Shown one piece after another: positions 1 through 12,778 of a stretch of DNA of 64,000 nucleotides. The position numbers were made by a program, and so were the translations under genes. The notes under the pieces were generated by a model that did no database searches, was not told the DNA's origin, and worked only from the letters and a program-made list of their open reading frames with translations. Positions within the stretch are counted from its first letter, which is position 1, and each line of letters starts with the position of its first letter. Origin of the DNA: Bathynomus jamesi (taxonomy: Eukaryota > Arthropoda > Malacostraca > Isopoda > Cirolanidae); NCBI GenBank assembly GCA_023014485.1, contig JAJOZX010001576.1, forward strand, positions 371,001 through 435,000, read 5' to 3'.

Positions 1-1916
1 CCCTACCACCCAGCTTCGTGTCATCCGCAAACTTTGAAACTGTACTGACTAGGCCGACATCTAAATCGTTAATATATATAAGAAAAAGCAAGGAGCCCAA
101 TACAGAACCCTGAGGAACGCCACTCGCTACATTAGCCCAACACGACTCCGCTCCATCAACGACCACCCTCTGTTTCCTACCTCGCAACCACTCTTCTAGC
201 CAATTTAGTACTGCACCCCTGATTCCATGAGCCTTAGTTTTTTCAATGAGTCTTTTATTCGGTGCGGTGTCAAACGCTTTTGAAAATCTAAATACACTAC
301 ATCAACCGCCCGATGACTATCGTAAACGTCAACCACGCTTTGAAAAAATTCTAAAAGATTAGTTAAGCAAGATTTGTTTCGCCTAAAACCGTGCTGCGTA
401 TTTCTAAGTTATGCAATTCTAAGTGTTCGCCTATACGATCCCTAATTATTGATTCCAGTAGCTTACCTACAGACGTTAAACTGATTGGCCTATAATTTCC
501 CGCCGCACCTTTATCGCCTTTCTTAATGATAGGCGTTACGTTTGCTAACTTGAAATTATCTGGTACGCACCCCTCAGAAAAGACGCATTAAAAATCTTTG
601 TTAGCGGCACGACAATGCTATCTTTTAATTCTTTTAGTTGTATGGTATATATGGAATCTGGACCCGGTGATTTACGCATTTTCATTTTATCAATATAACG
701 CATTACCTCCCCTTCACTAACCACAATATTATCCAAAATATTACCATTATCAAAAGGTATGTCTGTGACCGTAGGGATATTAGTTACATCTTCTATAGTA
801 AAAACTGACGTAAAAAATTCGTTTAGCAAGGTAGCCATTTCCTTGTTTTCAGAAACTAGATCTCCGTTAACATTTTTCAACCGCCCCAAGACACTTTTTA
901 CTGGATTTCTATGTTTGACGTATTGAAAGAATCGCTTGGGGTTTTCTTTACCGTCACGAGCTATGGAGATTTCAAATTCGCGCTTGGACTTTTTTATTAC
1001 ACTTTTCGCTTCACGCCTTAGAGATATGTAGTCGTTTCGTAACCACAAATTGTCTTTACCGCACTTATGTAGCCTATAAGCCCTGTCTCTACTCTTTATG
1101 ATGTCTCCTACTCTAGAAGTAAACCACAAGGGCTTGTTTACTTTCGCACGCTTAATTTTGTACGGTACACATTCTTCATTTATAGTCCTAAATACTGTTT
1201 CAAACGATTCCCACATTAGTTTTGCGTTGGAGATCCCCATTACGTTTTCCCAATTGACGTGTGACAATTTATTTCGAAATTTACAAAAGTCTGCGTGCTG
1301 GAAGTTAGGAATTTTAGTCGAGTTAGCTGGTTTCGAGTGACTTACTGAGAGGACAAACTCTACCATATTGTGATCGCTATTGTTTAACGGTTCTATTACT
1401 TGAAGATCAGTGATTAGCCTATCATCCGTAGTTATTACTAAATCTAAAATACTGTCCAACCTCGTAGGTTCCCCAACCTTTTGAATAAGAAAGCTATCCT
1501 CGAGAAAATTAACTAAACGATTACCTTCCGCGTCTCCCTGCATTGTATCGTAATTCACGTTGGCGCAATTAGTCACCCATAACTAAAGCTTGCTCACTCC
1601 CTATTATTCTCTTTAGTTCACGCTATAACGCTTCGTCCGTATCAGCTGTTTGATTAGGGGACCTATATATAGCCGCAACAAGGAGTTTGAAATCGTTCAA
1701 TTTAAGTTCTGCTATAGTCGAATCTATCGGTTCTGGAATTGTGTGCTTTACTTCTATAACATTCGCAGTATTGTCTTTGATATACAACATAACACCGCCT
1801 CCTCGCCTACCTATTCTGTTTTTAACAAAAAGTCTATAACCTCTAATTTGATACTCCCCTGGGATATAGCGTCTTCACAGGAATCTGACCATCTAATTTT
1901 CCTATATTAAGCAATT
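1..1916 (-). mobile_element. CR1-like non-LTR retrotransposon, broken, cut by the window edge
   Basis: On the minus strand this reads as a LINE ORF2 from endonuclease to reverse transcriptase. Around 1850-1565 is the end of an EEP endonuclease, with GGGVMLYI, YRSPN and a VMGD that should continue into FN. A frameshift sits exactly at that motif, and the next frame continues NCANVNYD, then LDLVIT and NNSDHN, the usual EEP tail. The linker and RT thumb/fingers follow. At 180-1 the RT core [13 protein letters not shown] and the catalytic FADDTKLGG can be read. The order, endonuclease then RT with a PQGSVLGPLLF-like block, is that of the CR1/jockey group. Frameshifts and stops (for example near 400-540) make it dead. 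The 3' end lies outside the window. Confidence 0.85.
545..1576 (-). pseudogene. LINE ORF2 central segment (endonuclease tail, linker, RT start)
   Basis: This is the longest open stretch in the LINE, about 343 codons. It begins just after the frameshift in the endonuclease GDFN motif, so its apparent start is not a true initiation site. Residues 40-75 carry the endonuclease motifs LDLVIT and SDHN. Residues about 145-215 are a basic linker rich in Lys/Arg. KSPGPDSI at about 307 is the first RT motif, equal to the usual KSPGPDGI. The frame ends within the RT fingers, and the RT continues in another frame towards position 1. It has no host function. Confidence 0.8.
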
Positions 1917-3305
1917 TTACATTTGTTTTGCCATCTCGCTCTTTCTCCTTTTGTTGGTGTGCGCTCACACGGCAACTATTTTCCATTCATAACTTCGTGA
2001 TAACTTGAATTAATGAGATGAGTTAATGAGTCGACATTGTGGCCTTCGAAAATTAATTGATATGATATATTCTAAAATGATACGATGCGAATCAGCCTTT
2101 ATAGGATGAACCTCAATCCTGTTTTATAGGAGCTGTTATAGGAAGGAATAATCGACTATAGGGAAAGATGACTGAATTTTGTTTTGCTGAAACTGATTTT
2201 AAAATGTAACTTTCGATAGTTCTATACATTTTTAAGTGAAAGCTTAGTGACCTTTTCATACCCGTTGTCATTCGGATTATGATAGTGAGAGAACTGTATG
2301 ATTCGGGTAACAATGCCTGCGGGATTTAATGTCAGTAGTTATAATAAATAGAATTAAAGTTGGGCTTTAGGTAAAAAATAACCCTAAATCGGGGAAAATA
2401 GCAACCAAATGAAAATCGGATGATCTGATGATTATAGTAGGCTTATAAATAATAAATATAGTAGGCCTATAAATTGCTTTTACAGGATAAAAGTAATATT
2501 GAATGTAGGAGAAGTTAAATATAAGGAAGTATAAAAAGAAATAAAATAATTTAAACTAACAGACAACTATTTTGTTTTAAGTCTCATAATGGTCCTGCAA
2601 AAATGGCACGAGATAGGTGTTTGGTAGGAGTGTAAGTCTAGGCCTTTTATTTTTAAGGATAAGGACCAGAAGTAGTCAAAGTCGTCAGACTAAATTTGCC
2701 TTAATTTTTGAAGGTCTTTTTTCCTGTAAATGTCTTTGGTTAGTGTTTTTCTGACCTGAAATTTGCAATCCAAAAAGGTTATCATTTGAGAACCTCTTTT
2801 GCGTTATGTTAGTGAGAGTGAGGAAGTTGGTAAACGAGAAATAAAATGGTAAAAACCTTGATATTTTTATTTTTATTCACGATCACCAAATAGTAATGGA
2901 ACCTTTATTTTTATTACCACCTTTAAAATGATTATATTACCAATAAATTACGTTCATTGGAGTTATTTTAAGTTGAAGTAGAGGGAGGGGCGTGAAAGAT
3001 TCTTAAAATATTGGAGAAATGCTGCTATAATGCAACATCGAGTTTTAGAAATTCGACCAAACCTGTTACTTAGAAGGGCACCCTCCCCTAAGAGTCTTAA
3101 TAACAGGGTAATGACACGGTTACGTCGTAACCTTGGTTAAATTGACGAGAATTTGATAGAAGCTAATTTTTAAAGTTTTTAGCATGTAACCGTTTTGTTA
3201 AAAATTAATTTGATACAAATTAATATGGTTTGTATTTCTCAACGTAGATAGTAGGCCTACCTACTGCTGATTGTCTAATAGGGTATAATGTATGTATATA
3301 GATAT
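1917..3305. other. AT-rich stretch without recognisable feature
   Basis: Only short, low-complexity open frames occur, with no domain motif, splice-linked pair or inverted repeat that I could see. A short duplicated phrase, TAGTAGGC(T/C)TATAAAT at about 2437 and 2460, is the only local structure. Confidence 0.5.
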
Positions 3306-3309
3306 AGGA

Positions 3310-4180
3310 TATAAGATCTCTACAAACCGACATGAACAGAATCTACGAGTGGACGGAAGACAATATGAAGTTTAACACTGAGAAATTTCAGCTGTTACGT
3401 ATGGAAAAAGAGAAGACCTAAAATCCATGGAATATTATACCCCAAATGGACAGGAAATTCAGAGAAATTCTAGAGCGAAAGATTTAGGGGTTGTAATGAC
3501 TGATGTGAAATTTGAAACCCAAAATAAGATGGCAGTAAACAGAGCAAAGAGAATAACGGGGCAGATATTTGAGAACCTTTAAACGAAGGGATAGGAATAT
3601 AATGATTCCTCTACTGAAAACACTGATCATACCCAAATTGGAATACTGCTCGGTCCTAACATCCCCATATAAAAAAGAAGACATTAGACAGCTGGAAGGG
3701 ATTCAGAGAAGCTTCACAGCCAAGATCAAGGGTGCAAAGAACTAAATTACTGGGAAAGGTTACGCGAACTAAACCTAATTCACCGGAAAGGAGAAGAGAT
3801 AGATACCATTATTTGCACTTGGAAAATAATGGAGAAACTAGCCCCTAATCTTACTCTGAACCCTGTAACTCCCCAAACAACGGTGGAAAGTAGAAAAGGA
3901 AGACTGTGTCGTGTTCCCCAATTAAAGGCGAGACAGGGAACATCATTAACCCTGAAATAAAATAGTTTTCTTGTGAGAGGACCAAAACTGCTTAATCAGC
4001 TGCCCAAAAACCTAAGGAACACGAATGGTGTTGCAGTGGACATCTTCAAAAGAAGATTAGACGCCTGGCTCAGAACAATCCCCGATGAGCCGGGCGTACC
4101 TGGCTATGTGAGGTAGAGAGTACAAGAAACCCAACTCTCTACTTTACCAGGCCAACTCCGGAGGGTACTACGCAGGATTG
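3310..4180 (+). mobile_element. 3' fragment of a LINE (same family as 14.8-18.05 kb)
   Basis: Translated pieces are colinear with the end of the LINE ORF at 17150-18000: a DLGVVMTD-like phrase, then KFETQNK, GCKELNYWERLRELNL, TWKIMEKLAPNL, LKARQGTS, and a final DEPGVPGYV. The reading frame changes at about 3580 and 3730 and there is an internal stop near 3955, so the piece is dead. The 5' part is missing, as expected of a 5'-truncated LINE. The last conserved block (IPDEPGVPGY) ends near 4110. The sequence beyond, up to about 4180, resembles the 3' tail of the second copy. Confidence 0.75.
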
Positions 4181-4189
4181 TTAATATAA

Positions 4190-7100
4190 AAAGAAACAAT
4201 CCTAGAAAAATTCCGTCCATAGAGAGTTAGGTATGAATACATTTGTCTCAAACGTTCACATTTAGTACAGCAGTCGTCCGTAGAAGGTTAAGATTATTTT
4301 CGTTTGGCCGTTCAATTGTGTTTGGATATACTTTGAAAGCATGGGTTAAGATATTACATTACTGTACAGTGTACATGCAATATGCATTGTACACAATTAG
4401 ACAATTGGCAGTGGATACGCTTAACGTCAGGTAATTCACAGCATATTCAAATGTTTATAAATGTCGTACGGGCTTACCTGCCGCACGATATTTATAGGAA
4501 TGATCACTAAGGACTCGGAACATTCTTGATGGTACCAATCATTTCGGTTATTGCAGAAAACATCTAGTCCATAATTTGCGAGAGTTACCTCCTCGAATAA
4601 AGCGAATCACCATTTCCCACCCTTCCTCATGGCTTTTTTTTCTATAAATTGCTTTGGTTAGTGTTTTACTTGAATTAAATCCATTGAAGTAATGAATGAA
4701 CAGAACAACAATTTAACTGCAATGGAGTGGAATAGTTTTCACAGTTAAAATTACATAAATGGAACAGTTTGACGATGTGGAGTGGATATTTTTTTTTTTC
4801 CCACTCTGTTCTTAAGTACAAGAACAGTCGCAGGTTATTCCTTGCAAAGATTCAAAGGATACGGAGTGAGGCACATTCAATAACATTAATCGGAGTTAAC
4901 TTACAATCATTGCTTGATAGATGATTAATATAGACTACAGTAGGTGTACTGTAGTTATTTTCGTTAAAGGTCAGAAAAAATATTTATTCCGGCGAGGTTA
5001 GTGTCACTAGTTTCACAACGCTTCACGGGCAATTGCCCAAGGGGGCAACGAGAGAGCCTTTGCTCGAAGTTAAATAAATTTGATAGGCAGGAGATTTTAG
5101 AGTTCAGGAACAACCTATTGGGCGGTTCTTTTTTCGTTATCTGCCTATGATATAACTGCCAAATAGGGTGGAGCGATATAACAAATCTAAACTTCTAATT
5201 GATAAGAACTTGCATGGAAATTAACCAATCGAAGCGCGAGTACGGTCATGACTTCAGGGGAACCTTAAAAGATCTTTGCCCTAGAATTTGACATTTAAAA
5301 AGATCCGGATTTCCGAGTTTATGGTCGGACAAGACTCTTGAGAGAAAAAAGGAAGAAACCGAAACCGTCCATAAAAAGTAATGAGGAATAGACACACTTG
5401 TTTGAACGAAATTACAATTGATATTATAAAATATGCGTTTGTTTTAACTGTAAAGTTTACGATGTCAGCTATAGATTAGGGAGGGAAAGATTTATGGGAT
5501 ATATGGTCAACCCACGCTTTGTTACACGCATGATACTGAAAATCGGAAAGCGTACAGATGTATCGAAGAAGGAATATAACACGTTATAACGCGTGGACTT
5601 TTATGACTAATGGGACATAAATATCGTAAGCTTAGTTTTTTGTGTTTTTTAGCCGCCTCCTCAGTGTCGATGCTGTGAGACGTAAGTTTTTGGCCGGAGA
5701 TGCGTTCATTTTGGATTGTTTGGCATCTTGTACTTAGTTTTACCTTCGTAAGGGATTATGTATGCATTACTAACGGAATATAATGATATAATTAATACGA
5801 CACTAAGTCCTAGATTACCATCCTCCGAAATGCGAAAGTACGTGACCATGTTTTTAGATTCATTATTCTTTGGTGTGAAAGAATGAATCCGTTCTTAATT
5901 CACTCCTCGCTCATACCTTTGGCGAGGGTATGAACAAGGAGCAAATCCAAAAGGAGTTTAAAAGACAGCAGCTGCAGAGACCCGAGATTTACAAAACTGA
6001 CGTAAATAAAACTTGCCAAAGAAATTGAAGTCCGTCCTCCCTTACCTTCGGCCCTAAAAAGCTCAAAAATAAACCAGAATATAAATATACAGATGTACTT
6101 TATTTTCTGACATAATTTTACTTTAGTAGTAAGCTCAGGTTATTAACACTGGTTAAAAATATCTGAACTTTCCTGAATAATGAAAGAGGAAAGTTAGGGA
6201 CACTATTACTTTAAATGCGGAAGGCTTTAACAAGTTTTATTATTTGGGCCACTTAATTTTTAACAAATATTCTTCATAATTGTTACTCGACATTAAATAA
6301 TCAAACTAAAGGAACTTGACCCACATTCAAAACGAGTTTAAAACGGCCAACTCTCATTGGCTCTTATTTTTAGATTTTTATGTTCAACTCTTTTTTTTAA
6401 CGCGAGTTATTTTCAGTATCACGACAGTCAAATTTTTGTTTTCTTTTTTTGTGTAAACGTGTGCTTATATAACCTTACAAAATTATATTAATCTATCTCA
6501 AATATGAATCTATTTTGTCGAGACTACGCAGGTAGTCATCGGGCTTAAATGAGGTAAAAAATGGGTGATAAAAAGTTTATTATTCGTACATTTTTATTAG
6601 CATTTCCGTGATAAAAGAATGTACTCAATATTTAATGAATTAAAATGAAACTAGGGCAATATTTCATCACGACTTATTTCAGTTAAATCTAAATGAGAAC
6701 CGTGTTTAATAAACAATAATTTATATAATTTTATATTATGAAATTAAATAATCTCTACTTTAAAGTGGAAAAAATGAACATGTGGAAGAAATTTGAGGCA
6801 AATATGATAAAATTTAGCCTTTTTTTTAATAATATTTGCTTACAACTGTTAGTCATTGGGATATATAATATGGGTTAAACCAAATTCAAGTTTTACCTTT
6901 TGGGTGAAATGGTGGTGGTGTCTTCCTATTTGGTTGATAGAATTGTGTAAACAACTTACGTAGACAGATAAGTTGTTGTACGTAGTTTGGAGGACTCGTT
7001 TTTAAATCATGCCTGAAAAAAGTCTAAAATTATTTTTATTGAATTAGAAGTAGTCGTGACCATGTTCCCTTTTAGCCAATATCCCCCATAAATTATAAAT

Positions 7101-7650
7101 TTATTTACCACACCTTCACACATTTGTCTTTGCTAAGGCTGCCAACCGGGTCGATCTGGGGGCGAGGGAGGGAGGTAAAAGCTGGCTCCCTGCACGACCT
7201 TTAAACCGGGGAATGGCGAGTGCGCTCGAGTTAGCTAATTAATTCGGCCATTTATTAAAAAAAATTAATAAATTTCGCCAGATTTAATTAGTCTAGACGA
7301 ATTAGACCCCTCACCATTCCCAAGTAGGAATTGGCGAAAGTAATTTATTCCTTTTTCCTTATACGAATTGAAATTGGTGACAATCGGGGTGGTCTTTCTC
7401 AGTTCGAAATGGAAGCGTAATTAATGATCTTGTATCGGGAATAGAGAATTCTTTCATACACCTTTCTTTGGTGTATGAATAGACTTACAGGTTTGTTGAA
7501 GGGGAAATTTCAATTTAAGTGTGTTGAAAGAGTTGAATGAATGTCACAAGTCAGTTTGATAACGAGGCAGTGTCCTTGAAATAATGATTTATTATAAATG
7601 TAAAAAACTTCTTTTTTCTACGTGAAGGTCAAAATATGAAAAAAAAAAAA
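4190..7650. other. 3.4 kb AT-rich stretch without supported gene
   Basis: I see no ORF with recognisable motifs, no long inverted repeat and no microsatellite longer than about 12 bases except short T runs. A sequence near 5100-5300 has no coding signal. It may contain decayed repeats beyond recognition by eye. Confidence 0.45.
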
Positions 7651-7652
7651 CC

Positions 7653-7776
7653 ACTCTAATAGACAGTTTATTTCCACAACAGTTTCGACGCCCACTGGCA
7701 TCCTCCTCGGGTGGATACAGAGGAGGATGCCAGTGGGCGTCGAAACTGTTGTGGAAATAAACTCTGTTAGTGTTTT
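7653..7776. repeat. Short palindromic fold-back repeat, copy 1
   Basis: Two arms of about 55 bases are near-perfect inverted copies, from CCACTCTAATAGACAG on the left to CTCTGTTAGTG on the right, around a small centre near 7715. Each arm contains GTTTCGACGCCCACTGGC or its complement followed by an AAATAAACTCTG tail. A second copy is at 24736-24900. No coding capacity. The hairpin shape suggests a non-autonomous element or a processed inverted dimer. Confidence 0.75.
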
Positions 7777-7894
7777 TTTTTCATATGATTTATTATGTTT
7801 TAGTTTCAGTAACGCCTTTATTTGTTTTTTTAAGACATTAAAATAGTCTGACATTAGCCAAAAACGAATCTATGCTGTTAAAAATACTACTGGG

Positions 7895-8065
7895 GTTGTT
7901 TAACCTCCTTCATGATGGAGGGGACCTACAGCTTTTTGCGAGATTCGAGCCACGGGTCGCTATGATCACCTATCAAACTACTAAACACATTCATCGTCAC
8001 TTTATTTCGCTGATCTAACTGAAATCAGTGTTTGTGCGTGGCTACGACGAACCTCAACAGAATTA
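7895..8065 (-). repeat. 5S rRNA-derived SINE copy
   Basis: Read on the minus strand, the right end shows GTTAGATCAGCGAAATAAAG, then GATAGGTGATC, at the order and spacing of the internal promoter (A box and C box) of 5S rRNA. It is followed by the SINE tail GTAGGTCCCCTCCATC and GGAGGTTAAAC. The same structure recurs at 22190, 24010 and 46600. Related 5S-derived SINEs (SINE3 class) are known from fish and some invertebrates. This copy is diverged. Confidence 0.6.
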
Positions 8066-8069
8066 TTGA

Positions 8070-9208
8070 AGGGTGAATGTAACGCTAAAAGGTATTCGCC
8101 TTTGGCCCCTCGTTCTTGCATTAAAAAAAATCATGACCTACACGTGTCATGCACTGCAGTGGATCTATTCCTTTGTTTTTTTAAGTTCTTCGCTCCTTGT
8201 CCTATTTGTATTAAACGAATTCTTAGTGAAACGACCGTGACTAAATAACAATAGTGATTATAGGCCTAATGTTTACAGACTGAGTATAGTCTTTTTTCCA
8301 CAAATGTTTTCACAGTCTGAGCCCACCCCATGCATAAATTTAAATTTCATTCGAGCTCCTTTGAAATGATTTTTCTCTCTTTTAATGATACAAATCAAAG
8401 GCGGAAAATCACTAATGTGGGGACCTTCAATGAAAGAGCGTTTTGAAGTTTGCCAATTTTTATTGTTGGAAGGAAATGAACCTCGAGAAAATATTAAAAA
8501 ACGACCATTTTTATTGTCGCCAATACGAGTTGTTATACTTCTCTCTACAAACTATCGTATACAGTTAAATTGTTTTTCTGGTTTCTGCAGACGGTGATGA
8601 GATTTGTAACTCGAAAGCCGGACGTATATAGGGAAGAGGTTCCCCCCGCCTCCAAAAAAAGTTGTAAAATAAAGGTGAATAATGCTCAAGTTTGAGGCGC
8701 TCAATTATTAAAGTAAATTAATCAAATACTACAGTGTTTCCAGAAGATTGTACTCTAATAATATACTGCAGTCGAAAATAATGATTCGCCGGAGTTGACT
8801 GAATTTTTCAGAAACTTATCTTCCCCGCGACGTTTGCTCATTAGACTGATGTTATTCAACTTCAAATTCAAGTATGTTGCATATTATATAGAAATAGACT
8901 CGTCCCTCTTGATTAATTCTTTCGTACCTGAAGTACAGTTAAAAGGTTTGAAAACTTTGGTGCAAAAATCGCGCCTCAATTACTAGTAGTATGGGCATTT
9001 GCATTTCGTCCACTGGGCTCAGATTTTGGGACTTTTAATTTTACTTTAAGCATTGATGGTCAAGAGTAAAGTATATGAATTTTAAGACCTACCATTCTAA
9101 TTTTTTACAGGTAAGGGAAGTGTTGACGTGGAACGTGCGCTCAAAATTTTTTTTTTTAGTGGTTTTAATTTGCATGTTAAATTTTGAATTCTGAGTTTGA
9201 CTTAGAAA
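8070..9208. other. No recognisable gene
   Basis: Contains a few short open frames (for example 8385-8597 on the plus strand) with no motif or splice context. No repeats were identified. Confidence 0.45.
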
Positions 9209-9216
9209 TTAATTTC

Positions 9217-9378
9217 CACTGCTGTGCTCGTTACTTTCTAAATGTAATGCCGTTACCGTTACTACAGTCTAAATGTAACGCCGTTATCGTTAGTTACCAT
9301 TTTTAAAAAGTAACGAGTAACGGCACCGTTACTCGTTAGTTACTTTCGAAATGTAAATATATTATATATATGCATAGG

Positions 9379-9440
<62 letters not shown>

Positions 9441-10111
9441 GCTTGTGCCAGTATGTGTTGGTTTGTATCCACTGGTTAATGCATAGGTTATGAAGTCTGT
9501 GCATGCCTTCATTGCGTTATGACTTACAAGGCATAATATTTTCAAAAAAAAGTTAAACAAAATTACTGCAAGACTTATTACTAGGAATTGCAACATAACA
9601 GAGGACGTAGCATACTATTGATACTAATTTACTAATGCTAGAAAAAAACCCGCTCAACAGCGGCAATAGATGGTATAGGAGTGTTAAGTTTAATAAACAT
9701 ATTTTTAAAGTTAGTGGATGGGAAGGATGCAGAGCTAACGTGCCGTGAAGGCCCAGATGAGAGGAATGACGAAACCTCTGTTGAACTTAGGTCCCACCCC
9801 GCTCCAGGGTTCTTCGCCTTTTTACTTTGTCAGTGTAGGGGGAGAGGGTGGATGGGGGTAGGCTGCCATGCCAACGGTCAACATGCACACCGCGCTCATA
9901 GTGAAGGGACAAATTTTTAACGGTTAATGAATAATGAGAGGATCGAAAGAAACTCGCTACGATAAAGAAGTAACGACTAACGAATGTATTTCCCTAAAAA
10001 TGTAACGTCGTTACTGAAAGAGTTGCTTGATTTGAAATGTAATACCGTTACTAAAAAAGTACCGCGTTAACGTAACGGCCGTTACTCGTAACGCGTTACT
10101 GCCCAGCTCTG
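9217..10111. mobile_element. Non-autonomous hAT element, 895 bp
   Basis: It is flanked by an exact 8-bp target duplication, TTAATTTC (9209-9216 and 10112-10119), the hallmark of hAT insertion. Terminal sequences CACTGCTGTGCTCGTTAC and the complement of CGCGTTACTGCCCAGCTCTG form imperfect inverted repeats. Subterminal regions are packed with GTTAC/GTAAC motifs (GTAACG, GCCGTTAC), the usual transposase-binding style of this MITE type. The interior holds a TA microsatellite at 9375-9440 and no intact transposase. The GTAACGCGTTACT phrase is widespread in animal hAT MITEs. Confidence 0.85.
9375..9440. repeat. (TA)n microsatellite
   Basis: An uninterrupted AT dinucleotide run of about 65 bases inside the hAT element at 9217-10111. 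A minus-strand open frame through it is an artefact of the repeat. Confidence 0.9.
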
Positions 10112-10429
10112 TTAATTTCTGGGTTTTGACTGATTTAGATTTTGATTACTTTGACTTTGAATAAATTTAAAGTAAAAAACAACATAAAAGTGCGAGTATT
10201 CAATTTTTTTTTTTGAGCGGCCAAGACCTGGTACCCGTTTAGACGTATTTCTAGTTTGCTCTTGTTTGCTTTCCAATTTACCCGCGTGTAGAGATGGCGT
10301 ACTGCGAGTGCGCGTCCGGAAACCAGTGCTCAAGACGCAGTACATGGAGGGTTATTAACCCATCATCCACCCGATACCTAGCCTACCCTCACTTCCCCTA
10401 GCTTATCCTGTCAACCCTATTCGGCAATT

Positions 10430-10544
10430 GGGCTCCAAATAAATTACCCAACACAGCATACAACCACATGCAAGTTTTTTTTTTTTTTTTTTTTTGTAAG
10501 TAAGGTTAGGTTGGGCGAGGTTAGATTAGATTTATTTGGAGCCC
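10430..10544. repeat. Small MITE, about 115 bp
   Basis: Inverted ends GGGCTCCAAATAAAT (10430) and ATTTATTTGGAGCCC (ending 10544) enclose a poly-T stretch and a GGTTAGGTTGGGCGAGG-like phrase. No coding capacity and no clear target duplication. Confidence 0.6.
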
Positions 10545-10549
10545 CGTAA

Positions 10550-11120
10550 TATAGATTTCGACTAATATAATTAATCGCCCAAATATCTAACTAAGTAATT
10601 CGTACCAAGTTGCCACTTGGAATGGCATGCATATCCACATCGCTTAAATCTGTTTACAGTAAGGTTCATTTTTGGATGAATTGTAGTGGCAAAATAGACG
10701 CCCCTTAGAACTGATATTCTGTACGCTACACCAACTAGTCCCATGTTTAACTATTATTCATAAATTTATTTAAAATTTCTTTTTAATAAAAGCGCTTATT
10801 GCATAAAAGGCTATTTGGAATCGATATATATATATATTTTTTAAATAAAACAAAATATTGTCCCCTTAACTTTACCACTCTCTATTGTAATAACTTCCTA
10901 TTGCAGAAGAACAAAGGACTTTTGTTCGTTTATACAAGTCGCCTACATAAACCATATCTTAGTCTAACAAAAATAAATATTTCTGTGAGGAGCAGTTGTC
11001 ATAGTAACCGTTGCTAGGTAGCGGAAGGGAGGGGGAGAAAGCCGAGTCGCAAGATTAGAAGGTGGAGGGGTTTGCATAATGTATACAAGACTTGCATTAT
11101 ACTTTACCCGTTTATCATCA
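10550..11120. other. No recognisable feature
   Basis: AT-rich sequence with short TA runs near 10825. No coding motif or inverted repeat found. Confidence 0.4.
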
Positions 11121-11124
11121 TATA

Positions 11125-11208
11125 CAGGGTGTCCAAAGAGTCGGGAAACATAGGAAAAAGCATTGAAAAAGCATACGTCCTATATTTCTTGACTTCTCGG
11201 AGACGCTG
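11125..11208. repeat. Mariner-type mini-MITE, 84 bp
   Basis: Flanked by TA on both sides. Left end CAGGGTGTCCAAAGAGTCGG and right end complement CAGCGTCTCCGAGAAGTCAA are imperfect inverted repeats. A similar 115 bp element sits at 27937-28051 with the shared phrase GTCGGGAAAC(A/G)TAGGA, so both belong to one family. Confidence 0.65.
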
Positions 11209-11249
11209 TATAAGAAACTGAAAAAACTAATTTGTAAACTGTACATTAC

Positions 11250-11410
11250 ACCCTTTCACACCCTAATTACATTATAACAGCAGTTTGGGGAAATGCAAGC
11301 CATTATATTACTTATCCATTAAACTTACAACATGAAAAATTATCAATCGTATCACGAGCTAAAACCAATGAAGAATACACAAGCCCTCGACGCACGTTCA
11401 CACTTAAAAC
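11250..11410 (+). pseudogene. Possible LINE RT C-terminal remnant
   Basis: One frame reads TAVWGNASHYIT followed by LQHEKLSIVSRAK, resembling the WGNAS...LQ.K.L segment downstream of LINE reverse transcriptase domains. It is too short and isolated to be sure. It follows directly after the mini-MITE. Confidence 0.3.
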
Positions 11411-11419
11411 ATTCTTAAA

Positions 11420-12775
11420 ACATTCTTAAACACTGAATGAGACATTTTTTTTTTTTTTTTAATGTAGAAAGGTGGGGCCAAAGGTGTGTACCCACAAAAA
11501 TGCCCCTTTATAAGAAATAAACAAAACAAGGCCTCCGAGGCTCACGATGCCATTTTATTTTTTATAATTTTTTGAAAGTGTGTAGTGTGTAAAATGCATG
11601 CGTGTGTAGTGAAGAATAGAATGAGAAGCGTGTTTGAAAGCATGCTGGACTGCTCACACGGTAGAGGAGACAGAAAAAGATTAGCTAAAGAGGACAGTGA
11701 CGGGAAAAAGAAGGGAGTTCCAGCACTCCGTCTCCTACTTGACATCCCTCCCCTTTGGAGTTACTTCCCTGGTCGATTGGTGTCAACAATCTCCTCCTTA
11801 ATGCAGGGGTGTAGTGCTGCGGGTGCACCTCTCCCGCACCTCCATTCGTCCAAATTTTATATTTTTTTAGTTGATACTTGGAAGTTGGGAACAGACACAG
11901 ATGAAAGCACTGGCTTCTAATTGTGATGTAAAGTTTTTAATATTCCAAGTCTAAATGAAGTATTATTATTAAATAGTTTAACCAGACCAGCGAGTCTCAA
12001 CTGAGACACTCGTAGGGGTGGCCAGTAAGTGAAGTAACGTGAATTTTATTATATATCATACCTGGGGAAACACTAATTAATATCGAAGTCAAGGACTCAA
12101 AATACCATGAAACTGTTCCAATAAAATGTCTATGCCACCCATCAGCGCTATTGGTTTACTTAGTTAAAAGACATATTTTTATTGAATAGGGAGCCAATTT
12201 TTCCCCTTAACCCTTTAAGCCCTGAATTTTTTGTAGGGTAAGTTATGAATGCGTGTATTTGAAACGTTATTAATTTTTACCGTTAGTCTTAAAGGGTTAA
12301 ATATGATTTGTAATTGCCAAAATTGGACGAATTAATTATTACCCCTCGGTGTACTACGTAAAATTCGTGTATTCAACTTTTTACTTATTCTGGGGAGTAA
12401 CCTGATTAACTGATGTACCGGTACAAGGAAATAATAGCACAATTTAAAATTTGTACCAACATGCCGGTATTTCCTTAGAGCTCCTGCACCTTAAAATTTG
12501 CCACTACACCCATGCTTACGTGACTAGTTGCTTCCAAAAACCTAATTTTGCGAACGAGTTTGTTTGGAATAATCTGGAAACATTTAAAGGGAACACTTCT
12601 CAAATATTTTTTATTTTTATTTATTTATTTATTTTTTTCTAAAACACTGAAAGGAAATTAATTTTTTATGTAAATTACTGTTTTCCACATCTTAACCGCT
12701 TTCAAAACTTCCTTTAATAACTTTATTTTCAAAACGTTCTTGACGTTCGACAATTATTTAAATTAGTTAATAATT
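11420..12775. other. No supported gene
   Basis: A T run at 11444-11460 and an AT-rich stretch. The open frame at 11585-11920 (plus) has no recognised domain and is not linked to splice signals, so I do not call it a gene. Confidence 0.4.
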
Positions 12776-12778
12776 AGT

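Noticed and set aside
7653..7776. Hammerhead ribozyme in the palindrome
   Set aside because: GTCGAAAC is present but no CUGANGA core could be found with suitable stems.
11585..11920. 111-codon plus-strand frame
   Set aside because: No domain, no splice context, compositionally like surrounding repeats.
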